From Ophioderma brevispina (lineage: Eukaryota; Echinodermata; Ophiuroidea; Amphilepidida; Ophiodermatidae), in the NCBI GenBank assembly GCA_023653785.1, contig JAMKCH010049174.1, positions 1 to 64,000 of the forward strand: a stretch of DNA of 64,000 nt. Direction: 5' to 3'. Under the pieces are notes generated by a model. That model was not told where the DNA came from and did no database searches. It saw only the letters and a list, made by a program, of their open reading frames with translations. Made by a program: the position numbers and the translations under genes. Below, piece by piece: positions 11,593 through 22,859 of the stretch; position 1 is the first letter of the stretch, and the number at the start of each line of letters is the position of its first letter.

Positions 11593-14340
11593 AATAGTGG
11601 TCTATCATGAATGATGTTACACAGCAAAGAGCAGAGAGGGTACCAACTTGACCAGTGCACCATGTACCTGATGACTGTTACCACTGTGATGAACCTGAAG
11701 AAGAGCTACTTCCAATATCACAAAACAACCACAACTACCATCAATACAGATCAACCCAAAAAGATAAGACAACCATATATGTCAACATTAGAAACATCGA
11801 TTCATCTGAAGATGTTCAGCAAAAGAAAAAGAACAAGCCGAAGAACCAATCCGAATTTGACAGACCAGCAAACTCACAGGCCTACCATATGAATATCATG
11901 TTTAGAACCAGAGGGGACAACCAAATCAGAATGAAATATATTCACTGGCGCCAGGAGAAGGACAACAACCAATACCAATACTATCTGATGTTCATCGAGA
12001 AATGTCAATCCCGACAAATACCCAGTGGTCAAGTGGTTTTACAGCCCACTTCGCCCTTCCAAGATTTTCTTATCCGTAAATATTCTAACGAAGCCTTTAG
12101 ATATGGATGGACGCTTCGCCAGTGACATAAAATACATCTTATCTATGCAGTATGCCGTAGAGCATAAAAGATTTCACTAGCAGCATAAACATAGCCATTC
12201 GAAAAACAATAGGAACACACAACAACGCTGAACCTCTAAAGGCCAAAAACCTGAAGAGCCCACCATATGTGAACGAATTAATTCGCAGGGACAAAGCATA
12301 CAACTTCCTCAAAAAAGTACTAGGCAGTCCGCCATATTGGCAGAAATGTTTTATGAAACCTTGGCAATGATGAGACAATTAGGCATACCACCTGTTCTTC
12401 ACCTGTAGCAGCTGATCTCCAATGGCCTGAAGTCATACAAGCATTTGCGCTACAATATGGAATACAGTAACAGATGAAGATATAAAAATATGCATTGGGA
12501 AACAAATCCAGCTGGCTAAGTTCAAACCACAGTCACAGCGCTCGCCAATTCAACTAGCCGCCTCACACATACTTCACTGAAATTCTCAAAAGTTTTGCCA
12601 CCCTCCTAGTTTGAAATAACAGAGTTGTTATTGTATTGAATTCCAAGCAATAAGTCGTCCCCATTCTCATACACTACGTGGATTAAGGATGCACCCAACT
12701 TGGATACTCTACAGATGAAGAAGTTGTTCAATTCATAGACATATGGAACAAATACCAGCACCAAGTCATGACATTTGACATGGTTACAATTACAAAACCT
12801 GCTGCTCATCACGATGCAAAAGAAGAAACCATGTCAATTTCACTTCCCCCGCCGACCGCACTAACAACAATCTAGCAACAGAACCAACAGGCGACTGAAC
12901 CAAAACAAGTCAATAAAGCAACCTGAAATTACCAAACCCATCAAGCACAAGCTACAAGATCCAACTACTCCAGCGGATATTACACTACAAGAGATGCTAC
13001 AAATCCAATATATCACCTCATCACTTTACATGGAAGCATTCTCAATTAACAGACGGACACAAATCATATTGAAAAAAAACCATCAGAAACTACAATCAAT
13101 GCCTACAACCAACACGTTCTTCAAAGTTGGAAGCAAACCAGATCTTCAATATGTTATGAATGCATATGCGCAGTTATGTATGTGTGCATCATATGTGTTA
13201 AAGCTGAAAAGGCATTGATAACTCCTCAAGCAAACTGCAAAACAACACCATGACAGATATTCAACACACTGAAAAAAAAAAACTGGTGCAAAGTTTTCTA
13301 TACGCACCGTGAAGTCACAGGTCAAGAAATTGACTTAGAGTACTGTCTCTATAACCACTTCGTCAGGCAAGTTGAACTTTATCATTAACACCAACCCTCC
13401 TGATCATCGCATCTCTTTGTTACTTCACATCACACCGATAGAATAAAGTGATGAAGATGAAGACATGTTTTTCAACAACCACTTAGAAACATATGCAGTC
13501 CAACCGTAACACATTGGAAACATATGCCTTGCATAGTTTGTGGCCCAATTCAGTAATCAAAAAGCTCCATCTTCTGTCCATGAATACCTTCCAGATAACG
13601 CACAAGACACAATGCAACATCCACTAGCCAACCACAGCATTGCCCAAAAATAAAGCTCAAGAACAACAAGGGCTACCTTCACAAACACAAAGAAAGGATG
13701 TCATCCGATGGCACAACTTTCATGAAGAAAGGCAGGCTGAAATTATCGAGCAAAACTAATGCTCTTCTTACCCTGACGTGATGAATCCAAACTCAAAGGT
13801 GTGACTACATCACTTACCAAGCCAAATATCAAGACACAAGATCAATTCAAAAGAAATGAAAAACTCTACACCCACAGCGAAGGAGAACTCAATGCTGCTT
13901 ATGCAGACATTCAAGACAACGGTCCACCAATTAATGCTTGGGAAAATGTTTCACCAACTTTGGCAGAGCAAGAAAACGATGCAAATGCAAGACAACAAAT
14001 AGAAAGACCTATCCCGACGTAGATGAAACTGACATTCAACTTCTAACCGAAGTGCTAACAACACAACCCGCAACCCCAGAGATGACTCCACGATTGCAAA
14101 AGAAAAAATAAAAATAATCATGACATCCTCAACATACAATTCTTTGATGAGATCACTCAACAAGAAACAAACGGAGGCCGTTCTCTATCATCGTCGATGG
14201 TGCAAACAAGTAGTTGCCTGCCACAAAACAAAGTAAACAACCTACACCGTACCACCTTTTTCTTTCAGGGCCAGATGGTGTTGGTAAGAGCTATGTCATC
14301 AAAGAGATATGAAAAGAGTCTCATCAATTCGTATAGTGCT
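11593..14340 (+). pseudogene. Helitron RepHel, central region (Helitron_like_N Rep domain)
   Basis: This is the decayed central part of a Helitron replicase-helicase, which nicks and unwinds DNA for rolling-circle transposition. An open frame at 11655-12125 gives 'CYHCDEPEEELLP' and ends 'FLIRKYSNEAFRYGWTL'. From 12255 the frames give 'PPYVNELIRRDKAYNFLKK', 'GSPPYWQK' at about 12330, and 'SPVAADLQWPEVIQAFALQY' at about 12404-12463. The last block is the strongly conserved core of the Helitron_like_N domain. A further open block at 13801-14022 ends just before the helicase. At least eight frameshifts or stops lie between these blocks, so no intact protein is encoded. I could not place the HUH histidines or the catalytic tyrosine with confidence. 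Confidence 0.75.
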
Positions 14341-15260
14341 GTCACCACTTCCTAATTTTCTGTCTTTTACTCTGTTGTACCTTCTTATCCTTGGAATTTA
14401 ACTGTCGGCTGTCTTTGTCTTTGTCCAATGTAATTTGTATCGTATTGTCCGTCCTGTCATTTTTTGTCTGATTTGTATCTCGTTTTTTTTTGTCTGTCTT
14501 TGTCTTAGTAACACGTAAGTTAGGTGATGTTACTGCATTTTTCCACGCCTTGAGGCGAGCCCCGTTTTTTTTAATTAGGATCACAGATGACCTCTTTCAT
14601 CACTATTTTCTAATTAATTATATACTATAAATGACAATCTTATTTCTATTGTGAAATCCATTTTTATTTGTACTGCAATTTCATATCTTGTATTTCAGTG
14701 TTTGATGTGATGATGTGATGAACAAAAATAAATTTGATTGATATTGATTGATTGATATACAATGATACTTTGAAACTACTCCGGTAATCACCGCACATAA
14801 CACACCAACAGTATCCCAATCTCTAACAGCTTCTACAGGAGTGCTGCGTTGAATATCCAGTGCCTCACAATACATGATCACTATCACTACAGAACGGAAA
14901 AAAACCAACGGCCGTACCTACCACTTTCCGCTGAACAGCCCAATACACGGCAATGCGAACTGGGAGCATTTACAGCTTGTTATCATAGATGAAATTTCAC
15001 TGATTGGTTGCAAATACCTCACAAAATACACCAATCGATTACAAGAAATTAAACAGATGAAGTTGCCACTACAAGATTGGCAACGTCACCAATAATAGCT
15101 GTCGGTGATCTCTACCACTTCCCCTGCTGGACAAACAAATCTATGCCCACTGGATCAAAGCGAACCCAACAAAGAGAAATGCACATGGATCCTTAGGCCG
15201 ACTGCTTTCCAAAATGCACGACCATGCATATAGTCGACAGAGAGATGACAATTCATAGCA
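14243..15260 (+). pseudogene. Helitron RepHel, Pif1-type helicase region (interrupted)
   Basis: Helicase motifs appear in order on the + strand. A Walker A frame reads 'GPDGVGKSYVIKEI' at about 14271-14312. After an insertion at about 14342-14758 the frames resume with 'NDTLKLL' at about 14761, then a 'TASTGVAALNIQ'-like motif Ia near 14830. 'WEHLQLVIIDEISLIGC' at about 14961-15012 is the Walker B. A motif III-like 'VTIIAVGDLYHF' frame is at about 15087-15120. Pif1-type helicases form the C-terminal half of Helitron proteins. The match fades after about 15250, so later helicase motifs appear to be lost. The reading frame changes several times. Confidence 0.72.
14342..14758 (+). mobile_element. 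Short insertion resembling a LINE 3' tail
   Basis: This block interrupts the Pif1-like helicase between its first motif and motif Ia. It is AT-rich, non-coding on the + strand, and ends in 'gattgatattgattgattga', a short tandem tail of the type many non-LTR retrotransposons leave at their 3' end. The helicase frame resumes directly after the tail. I cannot assign a clade, because no reverse-transcriptase sequence is included. Confidence 0.5.
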
Positions 15261-15825
15261 CTTAAATAAAGTCAGAACATTAGTACAATGGAGGAAGTCA
15301 TTCCTAGTGATCATTCATATTCTGAGTTGAAGGAAATTCCTGCAGAGGTGTATTAAAGGGGAAATTCCATGGTTTCAAGGGCGTAAATTTGATGATAACA
15401 TAATGCATATTTACGTACTTCTTCTTACATTTTTGCAGTAGATTAGTTGCAAATGTGTTACAATGCAACACAACATAGGGCAGCACAGTTAGGCCAGCAC
15501 AATATTCATTTAAAGAGACATTTGAAATATGTATGGAGGAACTGCAAAGAACATTTTAGTAGTGAGTACACAATAATACATCATGACTGAAAACTTTCTT
15601 CTACAGTATGCAGGGAAATGATATATCCTGTCTCTGTAAGCTGATGCAAACTTTGTATGTTGACCGATCAGATGAAGTTGTGAAATATCAGCACTTAGAT
15701 TGAAAGGGGGCAATATCAAATTTAAAATTTACATGTACTCCTTTTGACTCATTTAAATATACAATCAAATCCTCCAAAGGACTAAACCAAAATTATTCAA
15801 AGCCGATCGTTCTTATAAGGTTGGC
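15260..15825. other. Non-coding AT-rich interval
   Basis: No recognisable coding, repeat array or RNA. It lies between the loss of Helitron similarity and the first DIRS-like coding block. Either element could own parts of it. Confidence 0.4.
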
Positions 15826-15899
15826 AGCCCAAAGCGGACCAGGGAATAAGAGGGATAAGCACCCAAGGGGCCGTAAGGGCCCGGGAAGTCCACCCCAAA

Positions 15900-16195
15900 G
15901 TTGGGGCATCTCAATTTTGCGGCGGCGTGTTCAACGGTGACCTCGATCAGTGGGTCCTAGTGGTGGTCTCTTCGAAGTGACATCGCCGCGAGGGTACTGC
16001 CTTGCCTCCGTTCCAGGGGTTTGTCAGGCCCTCTTCCATCGGGACGTATGCGAGGGAAACTCTCCTCAGCCTCCAGGAGATCTCCACGCTGGTTTGCAAG
16101 GGGGTTGTGATGCGATTCATCCGATACAAGACGGCTCTATTCCATTTCTTCCTCCACCACAAGGGGAGCATGGAGGCTCATCCATAAGTGCAAGG
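15900..16195 (+). pseudogene. DIRS-like reverse transcriptase, N-terminal piece
   Basis: A frame running through 'QWVLVVVS' (about 15940) and 'ALPPFQGFVRPSSIGTYARE', then 'ISTLVCKGVVMRFI' and 'ALFHFFLHHKGSMEAHP', ends at about 16190. DIRS/Ngaro reverse transcriptases begin in this way: a 'W.L..(V/I)..GY..PF' segment, then 'E...L...GA(V/I)' and 'F.S.FFL..KK.G..RP'. The match is one of spacing and residue type, not identity. The palm motif with the catalytic aspartates would follow, but the sequence becomes AT-rich and non-coding there. Confidence 0.55.
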
Positions 16196-16199
16196 AGAG

Positions 16200-16640
16200 A
16201 TTTTTGGGATCTTATATGTGGTATATGCAGTGATTTCATAGATTAAGACCCACAGAAGATTTTCTTACGCTGTTTTGGTCTTATACAGAATGCCTTGAAA
16301 GTGAAACAAAAAGGCGATTTTGATTTGCTTAATTTCAATATAAAACTACCGATGAATTTAATATTAATCTATAGTAAATGATCAATTTCAACTTTTTTTA
16401 CAAGGAAATGATTTCAGCTTAATCATTCAGTGGGATATTTTTGCATGGAAGCTGTACATTGTGCAAAAATCAGCTTTCCCAAATTTTAGGGACAAACATG
16501 ATATGTGAAAATCTCGTCGAACTGCACCCTTAACCTAAAAATAAGACGGCCCGGCGCTTTTGTATGGAGGCGCTGGCCGCCGTTCTTCCATAAAGGTTGG
16601 CGTGGCACTACACCTGATTTTCAAGACGCCTAGCTATAGT
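16200..16640. other. AT-rich interruption of the DIRS-like element
   Basis: A non-coding AT-rich stretch between the RT start and the next coding-like block. The RT palm domain expected here is missing, so this is a replacement or an insertion plus deletion rather than a simple insertion. I found no terminal repeats around it. Confidence 0.4.
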
Positions 16641-16919
16641 TACGTTCTACGCACAGGTCATTGCAAAAAGGAGGGAGGCTTGCAGTTTCAGCGTCATCCC
16701 CTCGGTCTCTGACGCCTCCAGAAATCGAGTCGGTGTCGGCCCGAACACAGCTTTTCTTCCTGGCTCTGCTGTCAGGCCTGATTGGCGTCGTCTTGTATTG
16801 CAAAACTAAAGATGAGACAATTCCAGGCAGGATGAATCATTTCGTATGAATCTTCAGGATCCCGTTCTCCCGAGATCTATTCTAAGACAGTCAAGTAGGA
16901 CGATCCACTTAATTTTTGA

Positions 16920-17400
16920 GCCAAAAAGGAGTCCAATTCAGTCCACCGGTACCCTCAATACCCTGAAGACGGACGCGTGGAAGTCGGGTAGGTTCCACCA
17001 TTTACCTCTAGTTAGGGGGGGGGGGTGTGTCATGCGCTGGTCGCGGCCACAGGCACGCCACCAAGGAAACGTCTTCGATCTTTGGGATATCTTTCTAGCC
17101 TTAGGCGGGACCCTCCCCCCTGCCAAAAGATGTTGGTGACGTATATCAACAAGGAGGGAGGGTTAGGAGCCTCAGCCCTTGCAAAGAAGTTCCCGGCTCC
17201 ATGGTGTCAGGCCGGAAAATCAGGTGAGAGGCCTCCCATTGTCCGGGATAATAGGTGGGAGCATGCTCGTGGAGTGGCAGCTCTTTCCATCGGTTAGCCG
17301 CATAATCTTTTAGGGGGTCGAGGTCGATACGGGACCTTTCAAAATCAGAGGGGATCATCAACACCCGGTTGCTACTCTTAGAGCCCGAATCACCAGGTAA
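16920..17400 (+). pseudogene. DIRS-like RNase H region
   Basis: 'LNTLKTDAWKSG' at about 16950-16990 fits the RNase H start (TDAS..GWG). 'MLVTYINKEGGLGASALAKK' at about 17130-17190 fits the highly typical '(A/V).YINKQGG..S..L' motif of DIRS and Ngaro elements. It is followed in another frame by 'VEWQLFPSVSRIIF' at about 17270-17310, matching the '(T/V)EW.L.P.VF..I' segment after RNase H, then by an 'EVD..' piece. At least two frame changes occur. Confidence 0.62.
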
Positions 17401-18079
17401 TATGGGCGAGATACACAGGGTGTTAGATCTGCTAGTAGGAACGATCCGGTTTTACAATGCGCGGGGACTCTTCGCCAGGCCGATACAATCGTCCAGAGTG
17501 CCACATCCACGCTCTGCCACCTGTCTGGTGCATTCCGCCAGACTATTCTCAGGCGATCACGCTCTTGTCAAGCAAGGTGTGAATTTTACGATTCTTGACT
17601 TTAACTTCTCCGTTACCGTGTATGTCATGCCAATCAGAGAGCAAACCCAGATGTCTGCAACCTCTAAGTCAAATTGCGAAGTTCCTACAGAAATTCGTTC
17701 ATAGGGGGTATTAGTGTCCTGATTGTTCGAGGCTACCGCACGACATCTACGAGCTTCAGAGGGTTTTGATGGCATGACGGTTCCAATAGCGCTTCCGGAC
17801 CAGCTTGGTGAAGAGTATGTTCTTGGTTCGTACTCTGTTGCGTAAAAGTGTTCCGGAATGGGACTTGGTTTCGGTGCTACAATTCCTTCACCAAAAGAGG
17901 GGTTGAACCATCCAGTAGCTTGTCTCTGGACTTTTCTGGCAGACCACATCTTGGTGGCTGTGCTGAGGCCGAATGGGGTGTGAGACCCAAGCTTGCTCAC
18001 TGATTGAGGTACCCTTAACTCAGCTTGGGCGGGGCTAGGTATCTCTTCTTCCACACAGACCAGGGTTGCTGGCAAAAAC

Positions 18080-18465
18080 CAAATTCTTCTTTTACCCCGA
18101 ATGCGTGTTTCTGCCACGATTCACCAAGGTTGCATGCAATGAAATGGTGACATGGTGCTCGGTTAGGGGCCCTTGAGTGGTATCTGGACCGCACAGTACG
18201 CCAAAACAACTCCACATGACAACCCATGTTCCTGCACCTAGACACAATCAGTCGCTGGATTACCTCAGTCATCCGAGATGCGCATAAGCAACAAAATATT
18301 CGCCTGGCAGGCGCGTATGGCAGGGCGCAATGATGTTCAAGCTCAATCCTCACCATGGGCGTTCTATAAATGGTCCTCCATTCCCACCATTTTTGACAAC
18401 GTCGGATCGATGGAGTTCGGCTTCCACCTTGAAAAAAGACGTAAAGCGTTGTTTGGTTAAAACGA
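18080..18465 (+). pseudogene. DIRS-like tyrosine recombinase, C-terminal piece
   Basis: Frames on the + strand read 'ALEWYLDRTV' (about 18170-18200) and 'DTISRWITSVIRDAH' (about 18241-18285). 'NDVQAQSSPWAFYKWSSIPT', then 'IFDNVGSM', occupies about 18330-18410. The order and spacing fit the C-terminal half of DIRS/Ngaro tyrosine recombinases, where an 'AHDVRA..SS.AF..G.S...I...' segment carries the catalytic His and Arg. Here those positions read Asn and Gln, so the enzyme would be inactive even if the frame were intact. Confidence 0.65.
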
Positions 18466-18649
18466 TGTGAAAGGCCCGTGTCCAAATTCTACAAGATACA
18501 TGAGTAGCTATATCTGCGACCATCTGCCACCGGATTATCCAGTGGTATTGTGGGAAAAAGAGGTCGTGCAACGCGTACCGTCGCGGGGGGGGGGATAGCG
18601 CAGTGTCTTTCAGAAGTGAGAGGACGATATTTAAATTTATAAACACCAC

Positions 18650-20360
18650 CCACGATTTGTTTTCTCCACGCAAGAAGGTTGCTGGAAGGTGTACTTAGTG
18701 ATTTAGAGACATATTTATTGCTGGTAAATGGGACGGATAAACCACTCATATGTGTCTAGTCCAACTTATGATCTGTTGAAGTTGTTTGATGGCCAAGTAG
18801 ACTATACTCAACCTTTGCACAAGAAAAATTCAAGGTGAAAGTAGGGAATGCATCTTTATTGCTATATTTGTACTTTTGCCCTTTAATGCCTATTTGGGAT
18901 TCCTTACACATCATAGGGAGAGAACAATAAGTAAATTCATTAGTGCTCAATAACTCAATAATTGATGCTCTTTTAAATTATTGTCAGTTGAAAGGCTTCA
19001 AAGTCTTTGAAATGGAAAGATTTAAATGTATGATATTTTGAAATCAAGGAGTTGCCCTTTAATGCAAAATTAAAGGATTACCCCTTAGTCTTTGGGATTG
19101 TATTGGAAACTGTGATAATTTTTATGAACAAAGAATCAATGTCTACCATTCATTATTGTTAAGCTTTGCACAAGAAATTCGAGATTTTAAAGTAAGCGAA
19201 TGAGCCTTTAATGCTAGTTTGTAATTAGTTCCTGTCTGCCTTTTTTAACATAATAGCAAATAGATAAGCATTTACAGTGACAAATATTACAAAGATGCTG
19301 TTTTAACTTTGAATTTTTCTTTTTTTAAATATTAATTAAAAATCAGGAGGCCCCGTTAATGGAAAATTTAGGAAACGTTCCACACTTTAGAAAGTACACA
19401 AAGAGATTTGTATCAGCCACCCCAAAATGACCAAGAAACCGTTCTAAACCTTTTGTGGCTCACTGTTAGACCCCTTCAAAATTTGCCACCCTTGGCTCTC
19501 CAACTAAGATTGTATAAACTTTTCCGAATGTACAAGTCCATCTCACATTTGTCATATCCATATGAAACTATATGATAATGTTAGCTTTACAATAAAGATT
19601 TGAGTTATCTTGCAGGAAGAACGCAATAACCTTAAAAATATGGATTTAAACGGCCATTTTTGGTCGCATTTTTTCACAAGCGTCCATTTTTTTTTAATAT
19701 GTTTGTTTGGGAAGGTCTTCCGAGGTAATTACAGCAAAAAGCATTTCTGTTGCAATTTTTTCCAGATTCAAACCACAGCTTGACTGGACTATTAGGCCTT
19801 CGGGTGTCTATTCGTTGGTACTCAAAGATTTTCCCTTTACTTACCCATACCTTTTTAATATAATTGTTTATTATTATATTATGTACATTTTAAATAATTA
19901 GTGCATCATAATTTAAATACGAGAGCATCAAGGATGCTGTGGCCTTACTCCAGAGGTGTGGCATTGAGTTTTGCAATGAGGTGAAACAAACATTAATGAC
20001 AATTCCCATATCCCTAACGTCCTTACTTTATTTTTCCCGTTTCAAAAATCACGGAGCGGACCCGTTTTGTTTTGGGGTAAATTGCCCCTAGGTCTAACAG
20101 AGAAAATAACGCTAAAACCACCTTTTTTGCGGTGATCGTCAGGTATGTAGTCTATTTCCGAAATGATGGTTGGGATATAGGCCTATAGTCCAGTGAAATT
20201 TTTCATTGTTAGGCCAAACAAAAAAATCAAGTTTGTTCCCAGTAGTAGCCAAAAACCTAAATGTTAAAAATGCACTTTTTATTTTTAATTTAAAAAAAAA
20301 ATTATAAAACAAAATATTGATTTGGATCACTTGGGATATCCTTTGTGCACTTGTCATTTC
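18650..20360. other. Non-coding interval with a loose tandem motif
   Basis: No gene seen. A motif like 'gccctttaatgc' recurs at about 18877, 19052 and 19203, with a weak form near 19350, and 'tttgcacaagaaa' recurs at about 18819 and 19165. This suggests an old tandem duplication with a unit of about 150-175 bases. The rest is AT-rich unique-looking sequence. Confidence 0.4.
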
Positions 20361-21350
20361 CCAAATCCCGGCCCTGGTGTGTCCCCGGGACTAGCGGGAC
20401 TTAGCCGGGTGTACATTTTGCTGCCGTGACACCCCCGCCTTTGTCCCCGTAGTATGAAATCCCGGGTAGCCGGGCTTTATATTTTTTTTGTACATCTCCC
20501 CGATGTCCCGTCCCCCTACTAGCCGGCTTCGGTGTGACATCCCCGTATACTTCCCCTGGCCAATGGGGGCGGGGACTGCTTTAAAACTCTGTACAATCCG
20601 GCTCGGTCCCGGCTATGCGACAACAGGTCTAGCTATATAAAATTATACTACACTTTGGATCGCCGGAGTGTCAGAAATGAGCCGAAATTTCACCACAATG
20701 GAATTTTAATGATTTGAGAACAAACCTGGTTTAGTAGGTTTTGTTAAACAAATCCATGAAATGACAATAGGCCTGGCATTTCCAATAAATCTGCAAATAC
20801 GTTTCACTACCTAATGTGATTTTATTAATTAAATGAATCAGACAAAATTCTAGTAATTTCTTGTGATTCAGTTGATATTATTTTTTTAAACATTTTCCTG
20901 TGATTTTGATGTTTTTCTGCCGATTTTACGTTGAAAATATCGATCCTCGGATTAGTTAATATCTCAACGACGACGTGCGTGTGCTACTTTGTATAGCTTG
21001 CGGCTTGCCTTTCACAACATGGAAGATATCGGACTGCAATGTAGCTATATAAAATGGTGATATACTATAGATTTGACGGGCAATACTGCTCACTGATAGG
21101 CTGGTTTTATATGGTGAGACACGTGGTTCAGTCCCCGTTAATGGTCCGCCGGTGCCGGGAAAATTTTTGTATCTCCCGGCTCAAGTCCCAGCTATCATCA
21201 ATGATTGTCCCGGCAGTGCGGGGACAAGCTAATGTACATTCCCGGCGAAGCCCCGGCTAACATCCCGGCTTGCGGGGCAATAATTTTTGTACATGCCCGG
21301 CTATATCCCGGCATATACCCCGCTATGTCCCGTTACCCCCAGGGCCGGAT
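20360..21350. mobile_element. GC-rich inverted-repeat element with subrepeat-filled arms
   Basis: The left arm starts 'aaatcccggccctgg' at about 20363. The right arm, read inward on the other strand, starts 'aatccggccctgg' at about 21352. Each arm (about 240-280 bases) is filled with short variants of 'cccggctatgtcccgg', often followed by 'tgtaca'. The arms are inverted relative to each other and flank an AT-rich core of about 450 bases with no coding. This is the layout of a non-autonomous DNA transposon with repeat-rich terminal inverted repeats. I could not define a target-site duplication or a superfamily. Confidence 0.55.
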
Positions 21351-21354
21351 TGAA

Positions 21355-22540
21355 ATTTAAAGTTCATTATAAAATTGAAACATCTATCATCTGTTTTTTG
21401 TCTTAACATGCAAATCTCCTCAGAACATAAAGAAAACACAACAAAATACAGTAAAATGGCTCCAAATTAAATGCATGTGGCCTACTACTGGCAAACAAAC
21501 TTGATCCCTGCTGACCCACTATTCCATCAACCACTGGCTCCACCAACCATCTACCATCTAACCCATTGGATCTGTATTCATCACTTACCTTTTCTACCCC
21601 CACCCATCAACCCATCAACTCCATCACACCATGGAATACTGACTTTGTCCTTGTCAACCACTGATTTCAGTATGCATCAACCAGGGCCGCAAAACGCTAC
21701 AAGACTACTAATATAGGTTAAAAAACCGCATTTTGCACAATTTATTGCTTAAGGTACGTGGTATATCAGGGATTAAACCGTAAAATATAGATGACATTGA
21801 GGATTGAAGGGCTTGTGTGATGGCCCAGGCCTGTGAGATTAGTAACAGAAATTATTTACAGTACCCTTAACTGCTTTTTCTCAACTTTATTACAACTTTG
21901 AAGCAATGATTTTCTTCTTTGACATCTTCTCAAATTTTTCAATTTCCAGAAATTGTAGAAGTAAAACTACATCCTCTGTTGACTCTAATATAATGGTCAG
22001 AATGGTCAGAGTTATGTTATAAAGCTAAATTGGATTTACATAGACATTCCCCTCCGTGTCGCCACCAACTCACCACAAATCAACCATTTGTAATAAAGGA
22101 AAACTTTCCACCTTCCAACCAAGTATGATTCACTGAGCCTGTCCAAACCAAAGACTTTACAAAATTTTGTCAGTACAGGATCTCCTGCAACTTTTTGGTC
22201 TTTTTTTTTTCAATTTTGACTTTCTGGCTTTCTTATACTCGATTCATCTAATTTGGACCCTACCATTTTTGCGGAGGTGAAAAATCAATGATGCCAGGAC
22301 TTCTGCTAATCATTGGTTATTGTGAGGAATTTCAGCGAAAATACACATTGTGCATTTACATACATGTAAGAAATTGTAATTTAGTGTGGCAGTTGATTGT
22401 GTTTCTACGACCGGAGTGTCCTCCAAAATAAATCCGTGTTGCATGTGCATTTTGAATTCTTTCATTATTCCTCTCGACTGAAGTTGAATAGGTCCAAACG
22501 CCAGGGGGACAAACGTATCCACGCGAATCGACATAATAAA
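21355..22540. other. Non-coding interval
   Basis: AT-rich sequence with a T run near 22201. Open frames here are short and have no recognisable motif. No repeat structure seen beyond simple low complexity. Confidence 0.4.
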
Positions 22541-22544
22541 CCCT

Positions 22545-22820
22545 TGTACCGGGTGGGGGGTGGGGGGAACTGCTTTGATGCCCAAAAAAATGGGGTCTCC
22601 GAAACTAGTTTCAAAAATTGCAGAAAATAAGCTGCGATCTCCCTCAATTCCCAGCTATCTTTTGAAATTTGGTAAATTTGGCTTTGTGGACATGAAAAAG
22701 TAGGGTCTCTGGAAATGGTCCCAAAATGGGGGTCACTGGAACTGAAAAAGAGCCTGAAAATGAGGGACGTATAAGTGGTCATAACCATACTTCCTCCCAA
22801 GTTGAGAACCCCCCCACCAA
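22545..22820. repeat. 'ggggtct' spaced repeat block bounded by G- and C-runs
   Basis: Starts with 'gggtggggggtggggggaac' and ends with 'gagaacccccccacc', an imperfect inverted pair. Between them 'ggggtctccgaaa', 'gggtctctggaaatggtccc' and 'gggggtcactggaac' repeat at intervals of about 45-110 bases. The layout resembles the element at 25358-25787, and the two may be related. Confidence 0.4.
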
Positions 22821-22859
22821 CCTGTACATTTAATTGTATTGCTGTCATACCCACATTTT

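Larger units (their letters stand above)
15830..18650 (+). mobile_element. DIRS-like tyrosine-recombinase retrotransposon (decayed)
   Basis: A GC-richer block with three ordered domains on the + strand: reverse transcriptase start, RNase H and tyrosine recombinase. DIRS-like elements use a tyrosine recombinase rather than a DDE integrase and lack normal LTRs. The domain order here (RT, RNase H, YR) fits that group. Numerous frameshifts and stops, an AT-rich interruption at about 16200-16640, and changed catalytic residues show that the copy is dead. I did not find the split direct or inverted terminal repeats that would settle the borders. Confidence 0.68.

Noticed and set aside
17557..18117. 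186-codon open frame on the - strand
   Set aside because: It is antisense to the DIRS-like recombinase region, whose + strand motifs explain the sequence better.
20360..21350. hAT assignment from 'cagggccgg' at the ends
   Set aside because: The 'cagggccgg' motif points outward at both ends, opposite to hAT termini, and no 8-bp target duplication is visible.
21683..21700. 'ccagggccgcaaaacg' as a transposon end
   Set aside because: A single short match with no inverted partner at a sensible distance.
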